From contig CALCJH010000165.1 in NCBI GenBank assembly GCA_937967775.1, positions 1-5,581 on the forward strand: a stretch of DNA of 5,581 nucleotides, in the 5' to 3' direction. A model generated the notes under the pieces. It was not told the DNA's origin, made no database searches, and worked only from the letters and a program-made list of their open reading frames with translations. The translations under genes and the position numbers were made by a program. Below, in pieces: positions 1-5,147 of this stretch (the first letter of the stretch is position 1; every line of letters begins with the position of its first letter). The DNA comes from an uncultured bacterium (GTDB lineage: Bacteria > Armatimonadota > UBA5829 > DSUL01).

Positions 1-1
1 C

Positions 2-814
2 ATAGACGTGACTCTGGTGAATCCTTACAAGGGGATAGACTTCGGGGAGAAGCCTAACGAACTGCACTATATCCGCAACGTGTTCGGTTGCCCCCTGAAG
101 GCCGGCATCCACATTGACAAATGCACCGACATCGGCCGCATCGAGAACGTCCATTTCAACCCGCATTACTGGCAGCGGTCAGGGGAGGAAAACATTCCAG
201 AGTGGCAGGCCCTGCTGGACTATCTGTTTCAGAACTGCGTGGCGTTCTCCATCGGGCGGTCGGACTGGGAGTTCATGCACAACACCTTCAGCTACGGCTG
301 CCGGGTGGGATACCATTTCTATCGCAGTGAGGCCGGAGCGTGCAACGGGAATTTCCTGGGAATCGCTGCTGACTGGTCGCAGACCTGCATCCTGGTGGAG
401 GAGACGCAGGCTCCAGGGCTGCTGATCACCAACGGGGAGTTCGTCGGGGGCAAAGGCTCGCCAGTGGTGGTGGACATCCGGGATTCCCATACGGGTGTGG
501 TGCAGTTTTCCAACTGCGCCTTCTGGGGGCCTCACGAGATCGTCGCGCGGAGTGCGGGAAAAGGTTTTCTCAGCATGACCCAGTGCAACTTCGTGAACTG
601 GGATGCCTCCGGCAAAAGGGTTCCGTGTATTGACGCGGCTGGTGGCGAGATCAGCATTACGAACTCTTTCTTCCGGGAAGACCGCCTGCAGATCCGGCTG
701 GGCGAAGGCGTGGGCTCGGCCATCATCTCGAGCAACCGGTTCGCGGGCGAGGCGCGCATCGAGAACACCAGCAAGGGGGATGTCCAGATCGGTCTGAACG
801 CTGTTTTGAGGTAG
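2..814 (+). CDS. Probable right-handed parallel beta-helix (pectate-lyase-like fold) protein, C-terminal part
   Basis: The reading frame is open to the left window edge (an in-frame Ile-Asp precedes the first GTG at 8), so this is the 3' part of a longer gene and 8 is probably not the real start. About 270 residues are visible. They carry short repeated beta-strand-like units with regularly placed Asn, Gly and Ser, such as GRIENVHFNP, GLLITNGEFVGG, GVVQFSNCAFWG, FLSMTQCNFVNW, EISITNSFFRED and AIISSNRFAGEARIENT. This rung pattern (strand, then N-x-x-F) is typical of parallel beta-helix proteins such as pectate lyases and GH28-like enzymes, which usually act on polysaccharides outside the cell. 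No catalytic residues can be assigned, and the N-terminus, including any signal peptide, is outside the window. The substrate is unknown. A strong terminator follows, so this is the last gene of its transcript. Confidence 0.65.
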   Translation: MDVTLVNPYKGIDFGEKPNELHYIRNVFGCPLKAGIHIDKCTDIGRIENVHFNPHYWQRSGEENIPEWQALLDYLFQNCVAFSIGRSDWEFMHNTFSYGCRVGYHFYRSEAGACNGNFLGIAADWSQTCILVEETQAPGLLITNGEFVGGKGSPVVVDIRDSHTGVVQFSNCAFWGPHEIVARSAGKGFLSMTQCNFVNWDASGKRVPCIDAAGGEISITNSFFREDRLQIRLGEGVGSAIISSNRFAGEARIENTSKGDVQIGLNAVLR

Positions 815-840
815 GACGCAGTCAGGCTCTCAGCCAGGGG

Positions 841-872
841 GCCCGGCGCGCGCGAAGCGCCGGGCTTATTTC
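841..872 (+). terminator. Intrinsic terminator after the beta-helix gene
   Basis: A perfect 9-bp GC-only stem, GCCCGGCGC / GCGCCGGGC (841-849 with 857-865), encloses a 7-nt loop and is followed by a T-rich tail TTATTTCCTT. It lies 26 bp after the TAG of the beta-helix gene and ahead of the next promoter, which is where a Rho-independent terminator is expected. The tail is not a pure T run, so efficiency is uncertain. Confidence 0.8.
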
Positions 873-893
873 CTTCTGGCGGGCGCAACTCTG

Positions 894-922
894 TTGACAG
901 TGTGGCGCGGCAGGGGCATAAT
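894..922 (+). promoter_or_regulatory. Sigma70-type promoter of the ABC importer operon
   Basis: A consensus -35 TTGACA (894-899) and a -10 CATAAT (917-922) are separated by exactly 17 bp. Transcription should begin near 929, only about 12 nt before the ATG at 941. The promoter follows the terminator at 841-872, so the importer operon is an independent transcription unit. No operator repeat or riboswitch fits in the short leader. Confidence 0.8.
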
Positions 923-940
923 GGACTAACTCAATCAACT

Positions 941-1933
941 ATGTCAAGATTCCCTATCCGCATGACTTTGTTACTGTGCCTGCTGGCTCTCGGGGGATGC
1001 TCCCCGTCGGGAGACAGCGCAGATCGCGTCGTCCGCGTGGGTTTCTTCGCCAACGTAACCCACGCTCCGGCGCTGATCGGGCTGGCTGATGGCTCTTTCC
1101 AGAAGGCGCTTCCACCTGGGTGGACCATCGAGTCTCGCGTGTTCCCCGCCGGACCGGAGTTGATGGTGGCCCTGGCGTCAGGCGCACTGGATATCGCCTA
1201 CGTAGGCCCGGTGCCCTATCTTACCGCGAAAGCACGCGGGGTGCCGGTGGCGGCTCATGCGGGAGTCTGCCGCGGCGGTGTGCGCCTGGTGGCCATCCCG
1301 GCTGTGGCGCGCCAGGGCTTGGATGGGCTGGCCGGAAGGGTTGTCCTGGTGCCTCAGTTCGGCAATACCCAAGACGTCCAGATGCGGATGCTCCTGGAGC
1401 GGCTGGGTGTAGCCACGGACGGCCCTGGCGGTGTGCGGCTGGCGCAGGCCAACCCGGCGGACGCAGACGCACTGCTGCTATCTGGTCAGGCCGGAGCGGC
1501 TCTCTTGCCAGAGCCGTGGGGAAGCGCCCTGATCCATTCCGGACGCGCCGTGGAGATGGACATCCCGGCCGGAGGGGAGATCTTCCGGGAGAGTCCGGTT
1601 ACGGTGCTTGTTGCCTCGGAACACTTCGCCCGGCGGCATCCCGAGGTGCTTGGCGGGTGGCTGGACGCGCACCAGCGGGTTGTGACGAAGATGGGGAGGG
1701 ATCCTGGCCGCACTGCAGCGCTTACAGAGCAGCAGATCAAGAAATGGACAGGGAAGAGTCTGCCCCGGCTTGTGGCGGAAAATGCATTCCGGTCCTGCAT
1801 TTTCGATCAGACTCTCGATGCTTCCGTCCTGGCTGAGATGGTGCGGATCAGCGCCCGGAATGGCTATCTCCCCCGGCGCGACGGGCTTGTTGAGTCGCTG
1901 GTCGGCGAGATGGGTCTGCGGAAGGGGGGCTGA
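941..1933 (+). CDS. ABC transporter substrate-binding lipoprotein, nitrate/sulfonate/taurine (SsuA/TauA/NrtA-like) family
   Basis: This is the extracytoplasmic solute receptor that would feed the permease and ATPase encoded just downstream. Using ATG 941, it is 330 residues. A short positive N-terminus and hydrophobic stretch lead to a lipobox LGGC with Cys20 as the predicted lipidated residue. Family hallmarks follow: a VGFFANVTHAPALIG segment (about 33-47), ALASGALDIAYVGPVPY (77-93), the hinge-region FGNTQDV (140-146) and LPEPWGSAL (189-197). Length is normal for this periplasmic-binding class. The longer in-frame GTG at 902 is rejected because it lies between the promoter's -35 and -10 boxes. 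No Shine-Dalgarno sequence precedes 941, so initiation may be near-leaderless; ATG 962 is a less likely alternative. The ligand cannot be read from the sequence: aliphatic sulfonates, nitrate, taurine and pyrimidine precursors are all used by relatives. Confidence 0.88.
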   Translation: MSRFPIRMTLLLCLLALGGCSPSGDSADRVVRVGFFANVTHAPALIGLADGSFQKALPPGWTIESRVFPAGPELMVALASGALDIAYVGPVPYLTAKARGVPVAAHAGVCRGGVRLVAIPAVARQGLDGLAGRVVLVPQFGNTQDVQMRMLLERLGVATDGPGGVRLAQANPADADALLLSGQAGAALLPEPWGSALIHSGRAVEMDIPAGGEIFRESPVTVLVASEHFARRHPEVLGGWLDAHQRVVTKMGRDPGRTAALTEQQIKKWTGKSLPRLVAENAFRSCIFDQTLDASVLAEMVRISARNGYLPRRDGLVESLVGEMGLRKGG

Positions 1934-1934
1934 T

Positions 1935-2771
1935 ATGCTGAAACTGGTGGGAATAACCAAATCATACGCCTCCAACGGCCGTACGGTGCAGGCGATCTCT
2001 CCCATTGACCTTGAGGTACCGGAAGGCCAGTTCGTCAGTCTGGTGGGGCCGAGTGGTTGCGGTAAGTCCACCCTCCTGAACATCGTCGCGGGACTGGACC
2101 GCGCAGACAGCGGCACTGTGATGCTCGATGGTAAGCCGGTCACTGGCCCTGGGGTGGACAGGGTGGTCGTCTTTCAGGAGGCCGCTTTGTTCCCCTGGCT
2201 AACCGCGCAGAAGAATGTGGAGTTCGGCCTGAAAATGGCCGGTCTTCCCCGGGAAGAGCGTTCCGTCAGAGCGCGCCAGTTTCTCAAGATGGTGCATCTC
2301 TCCCGCTTTGCCGATTCCTATCCTCACGAGCTTTCCGGCGGGATGAGGCAGAGGGCCGCCATCGCGCGGGCGCTTGCCATGGACCCGCGCGTTCTGTTGA
2401 TGGATGAGCCATTCGCCGCACTGGACGCGCAGACACGGGCTCTCCTGCACGAGGAGTTGACCGCCATCTGGGCGGAGACTCGCAAGACCGTCATCTTCGT
2501 CACGCATAACGTCCGGGAGGCGGTCCACCTTTCGGATCGCATTCTGGTGCTTTCTGCCCGTCCTGCTTCCATCAAACAGGAATTCCGCGTGCCCGCCGGG
2601 CGTCCACGGGATCTGACGGAGCCGGGACTGGCCTACATCGAGAAACAGATTATGGAATCCCTGCGCGTGGAGATAGACCGCGTGGCGCAGGCGGAGCTGG
2701 ATTCGGACTGGGTGCATGAAACGACTAAGCTTCTACCTCCTCCTGATCGTAATCTGGGAAGCGATATATAG
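1935..2771 (+). CDS. ABC transporter ATP-binding protein, nitrate/sulfonate/taurine (SsuB/TauB-like) family
   Basis: This is the cytoplasmic ATPase that powers the importer. The ATG at 1935 lies 1 nt after the binding-protein stop and 5 nt after a strong ribosome binding site GAAGGGGGG (1921-1929), which settles the start; an open frame further upstream is not used. The 278 residues contain Walker A GPSGCGKST (38-46), a Q-loop in VFQEAALFPWLT (Gln81), ABC signature LSGGMRQR (133-140), Walker B VLLMDEP (153-159), a D-loop ALD (162-164) and the switch His191 in FVTHN. The VFQEAALFPWLT wording is characteristic of the SsuB/TauB/NrtD group. All catalytic motifs are intact. The last 18 or so codons overlap the permease start by 56 bp, giving a C-terminal tail slightly longer than in typical relatives of about 255-265 residues. 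Confidence 0.95.
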   Translation: MLKLVGITKSYASNGRTVQAISPIDLEVPEGQFVSLVGPSGCGKSTLLNIVAGLDRADSGTVMLDGKPVTGPGVDRVVVFQEAALFPWLTAQKNVEFGLKMAGLPREERSVRARQFLKMVHLSRFADSYPHELSGGMRQRAAIARALAMDPRVLLMDEPFAALDAQTRALLHEELTAIWAETRKTVIFVTHNVREAVHLSDRILVLSARPASIKQEFRVPAGRPRDLTEPGLAYIEKQIMESLRVEIDRVAQAELDSDWVHETTKLLPPPDRNLGSDI

Positions 2772-3462
2772 GCTGTCGCTGTGGCCGCCGTATCTCTTTC
2801 CGGGCCCGCTTCAGGTGGGTTCCAGCCTGGTGCAGGGGCTGGCGGACGGGACGCTGCTGGTCGCTGTGGCCGCCAGCTTCCGGCGGCTGGCCATCGGCTA
2901 CGGTCTTGCGCTGGCGATGGGGCTTTCGCTGGGACTGCTGCTCGCGCGGAATCGCACGGCGGACGAGCTGCTCGGACCGCTGGTCTCCGGTATGCAGGCT
3001 ATCCCTTCCATCGCCTGGCTACCGCTCACGGTGCTCTGGCTGGGTTTGTCGGAGGCATCCATCATCACCATCGTCTTCCTGGGAGCCGTCTGGAGCATCG
3101 TGGTCAACACGCAGGCGGGCATCCGCAATGTTCCGCCTCTCTGGGTCCGCGCCGCCATGACTATGGGCGCGAGCGGCGCAAGACTGTTCACAGCTGTGGT
3201 GTTGCCGGCGGCGCTTCCGCAGATGCTGTCCGGATGGCGGCTGGCATGGGCTTTCAGCTGGAGGGCCCTGATGGCGGGAGAGCTCCTCTCTCCCGGGAAA
3301 GGCTTGGGGGAGGTGCTGATCGTTAGCCGCAATGTGAACGACATGCCGGCGGTGTTGGCTGTGATTGTGATCATCGGCGTCTTCGGATCGCTAGTAGACA
3401 ATTTGCTGTTCAAGCGCGCCGAAGAACAGACTCGGCGCAAGTGGGGACTGGCTCCCGCGTGA
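2716..3462 (+). CDS. ABC transporter permease, nitrate/sulfonate/taurine (SsuC/TauC-like) family
   Basis: This is the inner-membrane channel subunit of the importer, 248 residues. An N-terminal helix (about 5-22) followed by PPYLFPGPLQV is the usual opening of this family, supporting ATG 2716 even though it lies inside the ATPase gene. Further hydrophobic segments fall near 45-77, 95-112, 115-132, 170-190 and 213-232. The EAA-loop equivalent is WVRAAMTMGASGARLFTAVVLP (about 143-164) with the conserved Gly151, the contact site for the ATPase; its EAA reads RAA. The sequence AIPSIAWLPLTVLWLG (95-110) is typical of the SsuC/TauC group. No good Shine-Dalgarno sequence is seen, and the 56-bp overlap suggests that translation is coupled to the ATPase. 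No convincing terminator follows the TGA. Confidence 0.93.
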   Translation: MKRLSFYLLLIVIWEAIYRLSLWPPYLFPGPLQVGSSLVQGLADGTLLVAVAASFRRLAIGYGLALAMGLSLGLLLARNRTADELLGPLVSGMQAIPSIAWLPLTVLWLGLSEASIITIVFLGAVWSIVVNTQAGIRNVPPLWVRAAMTMGASGARLFTAVVLPAALPQMLSGWRLAWAFSWRALMAGELLSPGKGLGEVLIVSRNVNDMPAVLAVIVIIGVFGSLVDNLLFKRAEEQTRRKWGLAPA

Positions 3463-3516
3463 TCAAAGGGTCCGATTTCGCAGCGAAGGGGGCCATCCGG
3501 CAGAGTTGACAAACAC

Positions 3517-3545
3517 TTGTTCGATATCATGGGTTGTGATATAGT
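3517..3545 (+). promoter_or_regulatory. Probable promoter of the XRE/ImmA-like operon
   Basis: An extended -10 is seen: TGA directly followed by TATAGT (3540-3545). A -35-like TTGTTC (3517-3522) lies 17 bp upstream. Transcription would start near 3552, about 15 nt before the ATG at 3567, so the leader is very short. A full TTGACA also occurs at 3506-3511, but it is 28 bp from TATAGT and 13 bp from TATCAT (3525-3530), so it does not pair well with either. Confidence 0.55.
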
Positions 3546-3548
3546 CAC
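3523..3548. promoter_or_regulatory. Candidate operator: inverted repeats overlapping the XRE promoter
   Basis: The arms ATATCA (3524-3529) and TGATAT (3537-3542) form a perfect 6-bp inverted repeat with a 7-nt spacer, covering the promoter spacer and the start of the -10. A second, smaller palindrome GTGA-TATAG-TCAC (3536-3548) is centred on the -10. XRE-family regulators often bind such dyads at their own promoters, so autorepression is a reasonable inference. The arms are short and AT-rich, so chance is possible. Confidence 0.45.
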
Positions 3549-3566
3549 TCCGGAGCGGCCCTTCAG

Positions 3567-3974
3567 ATGGAGGAGATCGGAGCATACCTGAAAACTCTCA
3601 GGGAGCGGGTGGGGCTTTCGGTCCCGGAAGCGGCGCGCGGGGCGCAGATCTCGCCCCCGTATTTGTATCAGTTGGAGGACGGTCGCCGCTTGCCTTCCGC
3701 CAAGGTGCTCGCGCGTCTGGCAGGGGTCTACCGGGTCCGCGTGGAGGACCTGCTCAGGAAGGCTGGCTTCCTGCCGCCGGTGCTGGTGCCCGAAAAGGAG
3801 GGGGAATCCAGGGAGGAACGGATCCAGCGGGCTTTCGAGTTTGTTATGAAAGACCCGGAAGTCCGTGCCGGTTCCTATGCGATGCTGACTCTTCCGACGG
3901 AGGCAAAGCTCGCCATCATCCGGTTGTATGAGCGGGCGGAGGGTCTGCGCATTCTGCCCGAGGAGTTTGTCTGA
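3567..3974 (+). CDS. XRE-family helix-turn-helix transcriptional regulator
   Basis: A 135-residue protein. Residues about 5-62 form a Cro/C1-type HTH: IGAYLKTLRERVGLSVPEAARG, then AQISPPYLYQLEDGRRLPS as the recognition-helix region, then LARLAGVYRVRVEDLLRKAG. The rest (about 63-135) is a charged linker (EKEGESREER) and a helical C-terminal part, FEFVMKDPEVRAGSYAMLTLP followed by LAIIRLYERAEGLRILP, of unknown function; it might mediate dimerisation or receive a signal. ATG 3567 starts exactly where this family usually starts. The gene overlaps the ImmA-like gene by one base (TGATG), an arrangement common to XRE repressor plus ImmA/IrrE protease pairs. Regulation of its own promoter through the dyads just upstream is inferred. 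Target genes beyond the operon are unknown. Confidence 0.85.
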   Translation: MEEIGAYLKTLRERVGLSVPEAARGAQISPPYLYQLEDGRRLPSAKVLARLAGVYRVRVEDLLRKAGFLPPVLVPEKEGESREERIQRAFEFVMKDPEVRAGSYAMLTLPTEAKLAIIRLYERAEGLRILPEEFV

Positions 3975-4585
3975 TGCCGTTGAGTCCAGGGGTTACGGAA
4001 TCAAGCAGCCCTTTTGCGCCTGTTGCCTCCACCACCTCAAAGGAACTGGATGCGCTGATAGCACGCCTGGTGCGGCAGTGGGGGAGCATCAGAGCAGGCA
4101 ATATCGCTTCCTTTGCCGGGTACTTCTGCCGCTGCCTGGGGTTCTGCCAGATCCCCCGCGACCCTGTGGCTCTGCTGCCCCGGCTGGGGGTGCGCGTGGA
4201 GCCGGCTCTGTTGACGCGGGGGGTAAAGGCAGCGTGGTGCCGCACAGGCAAAGAATACGGAATCAGCTACTGCCGCCATCTGGCCGGAAAGGTCTCTCTG
4301 GCGATCTGGCACGAGTTCTTCGAAATTCTGGCTGAGAATCCGCAGCACCCTCTCCGCTTGGCGCCGAATGATCAGGAGCGACTGGCATCCCTGTTTGCCG
4401 TTTTTGTGATGATGCCAGAGGAAGAGGTGCGCCGTCAGGCGGCGGAGCTGGGGCATCCAGAGAGGACGAATAAGTCCCGGGTGCTGGCGGCGCGGTTCGG
4501 CGTGTCTGCGGCCGCAATGCGTTTCCGGTTGCGCCAGCTTGGACTAGAGCACCCGTCGGATGCTGCTCAGAGGGCAGTGCTGTGA
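3974..4585 (+). CDS. ImmA/IrrE-like putative metallopeptidase with altered zinc motif (HEFFE)
   Basis: A 203-residue protein that starts at ATG 3974 in the TGATG junction, with ribosome binding site GAGGAG at 3960-3965. After a Ser/Pro-rich N-terminus, the C-terminal half matches the ImmA/IrrE (COG2856) layout: LAIWHEFFEILAE (109-121), ERLASLFAVFVMMPEEEV (135-152), and a closing winged-helix-like VLAARFGVSAAAMRFRLRQLGL (170-191). In active family members the first motif is HExxH and a downstream Glu or Asp is the third zinc ligand. Here His113 and Glu114 are kept but the second His is replaced by Glu117; Glu135 in ERLAS could be the third ligand. It may bind metal differently or be inactive. 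Three close cysteines (52, 54, 58) are unusual. Known relatives cleave a partner XRE repressor, and the upstream gene is the obvious candidate partner. Confidence 0.72.
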   Translation: MPLSPGVTESSSPFAPVASTTSKELDALIARLVRQWGSIRAGNIASFAGYFCRCLGFCQIPRDPVALLPRLGVRVEPALLTRGVKAAWCRTGKEYGISYCRHLAGKVSLAIWHEFFEILAENPQHPLRLAPNDQERLASLFAVFVMMPEEEVRRQAAELGHPERTNKSRVLAARFGVSAAAMRFRLRQLGLEHPSDAAQRAVL

Positions 4586-4803
4586 GTAAGGTGCCTCTTC
4601 TGAGGGAACCTGGGTTCCGCCGGCGCCCCGGTCCACTGAAGCGCTTGCGCCGGAGAATCATCAGGTTCTGGCGAGTCCTCCGTGCACGGCTGGGCGCGCC
4701 AAAATACCTGTGCGACAGCTGTCGCTTCGACTACCGTGATGCCTGTCGAAGACCTGAGCGCCCCAACGCGATAGATTGTCCGGATTATCGCCCACGCAGG
4801 TAA
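4582..4803 (+). CDS. Small basic four-cysteine protein, possible zinc-binding, unknown function
   Basis: A 73-residue protein starting with GTG 4582, which overlaps the TGA of the ImmA-like gene as GTGA; AGAGGG (4569-4574) lies 7 nt upstream as ribosome binding site. The first half is strongly basic (KRLRRRIIRFWRVLRARLG, 20-38) with interspersed hydrophobic residues and could be an amphipathic helix. The second half holds four cysteines, C44-x2-C47-x7-C55-x10-C66, in CDSCRFDY, DACRRPERPNAIDC and PDY, a spacing compatible with one zinc site. No named family is recognised. Coupling to the two upstream genes and the ordered Cys pattern argue that it is a real gene and part of the same module. 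The function is unknown; nucleic-acid binding or membrane-surface association are only possibilities. Confidence 0.65.
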   Translation: MSKVPLLREPGFRRRPGPLKRLRRRIIRFWRVLRARLGAPKYLCDSCRFDYRDACRRPERPNAIDCPDYRPRR

Positions 4804-4907
4804 CGGCGCGAGTGCGGTAAAATCATGGTGTGAGGGGTGCTGTGGCCGCCGCGAAGCTGCGGGCGAGTGGCGGACCGTGAGAGCTGCGGAACCGGAGGGT
4901 GCAGCCT

Positions 4908-5147
4908 ATGCCTGCAGAAGATGCAGCCACAACCAGACTGGTCCGGCGCGAGATCGTCCGGCGCAGGATAGACGACACGATGTTGCAGGTGAACTCCATG
5001 CACGGAGTCGTCTACATCCGGGGAGAGGTTCGCTCGCTTCGGGGAGAGAACTGCGATCTGGAGGCCGAGATGAACATCATTCACCGCATTCTCCGCTCGC
5101 GCCCCGGCATCCGCGACGTGATCATCGAGGTCAACTACCGCCGGTGA
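4908..5147 (+). CDS. Small BON-like domain protein
   Basis: A 79-residue protein. ATG 4908 is chosen because GGAGGG (4894-4899) sits 8 nt upstream; the in-frame GTG at 4899 overlaps that site. The sequence has the BON outline: a helix (TRLVRREIVRRRIDD), strands around MHGVVYIRGEVRSL, a long helix (DLEAEMNIIHRILRS) and a closing GIRDVIIEVNY. BON domains bind phospholipids or other ligands and often sit in exported or membrane-linked proteins, but no signal peptide or membrane segment is present, so this copy is probably cytoplasmic. The 104 nt before it contain no gene; a TAAAAT at 4818-4823 could be a -10 but lacks a good -35. Its 3' end overlaps the convergent RqcH-like gene by 17 bp. Assignment rests on pattern only. 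Confidence 0.6.
   Translation: MPAEDAATTRLVRREIVRRRIDDTMLQVNSMHGVVYIRGEVRSLRGENCDLEAEMNIIHRILRSRPGIRDVIIEVNYRR

Noticed and set aside
902..940. In-frame GTG extension of the binding protein
   Set aside because: It begins between the -35 and -10 boxes of the promoter, so it would not be transcribed from it, and it would bury the signal peptide behind 13 extra residues.
1770..1934. N-terminal extension of the ATPase frame
   Set aside because: It overlaps the binding-protein gene. The strong ribosome binding site and family alignment place the start at 1935.
1478..2143. Long minus-strand open frame across the binding-protein/ATPase junction
   Set aside because: It is antisense to two well-supported genes, shows no recognisable domain, and is expected by chance in GC-rich DNA.
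3472..3490. Small TTCGC-A-GCGAA palindrome after the permease as a terminator
   Set aside because: The stem is too short, the loop of one base is not feasible, and no T run follows.
2898..3548. Minus-strand open frame opposite the permease
   Set aside because: It is antisense to a clear membrane protein gene, has a low-complexity Ser/Thr/Pro composition typical of a shadow frame, and runs through the XRE promoter region.
4776..4823. Promoter with TAAAAT (4818-4823) for the BON-like gene
   Set aside because: No -35 element lies at the right distance; TTGTCC (4776-4781) is 36 bp away.
4846..4865. CCGCCGC-GAAGCT-GCGGGCG hairpin before the BON-like gene as a terminator
   Set aside because: The stem needs a bulge and is followed by GC-rich sequence without any T run.
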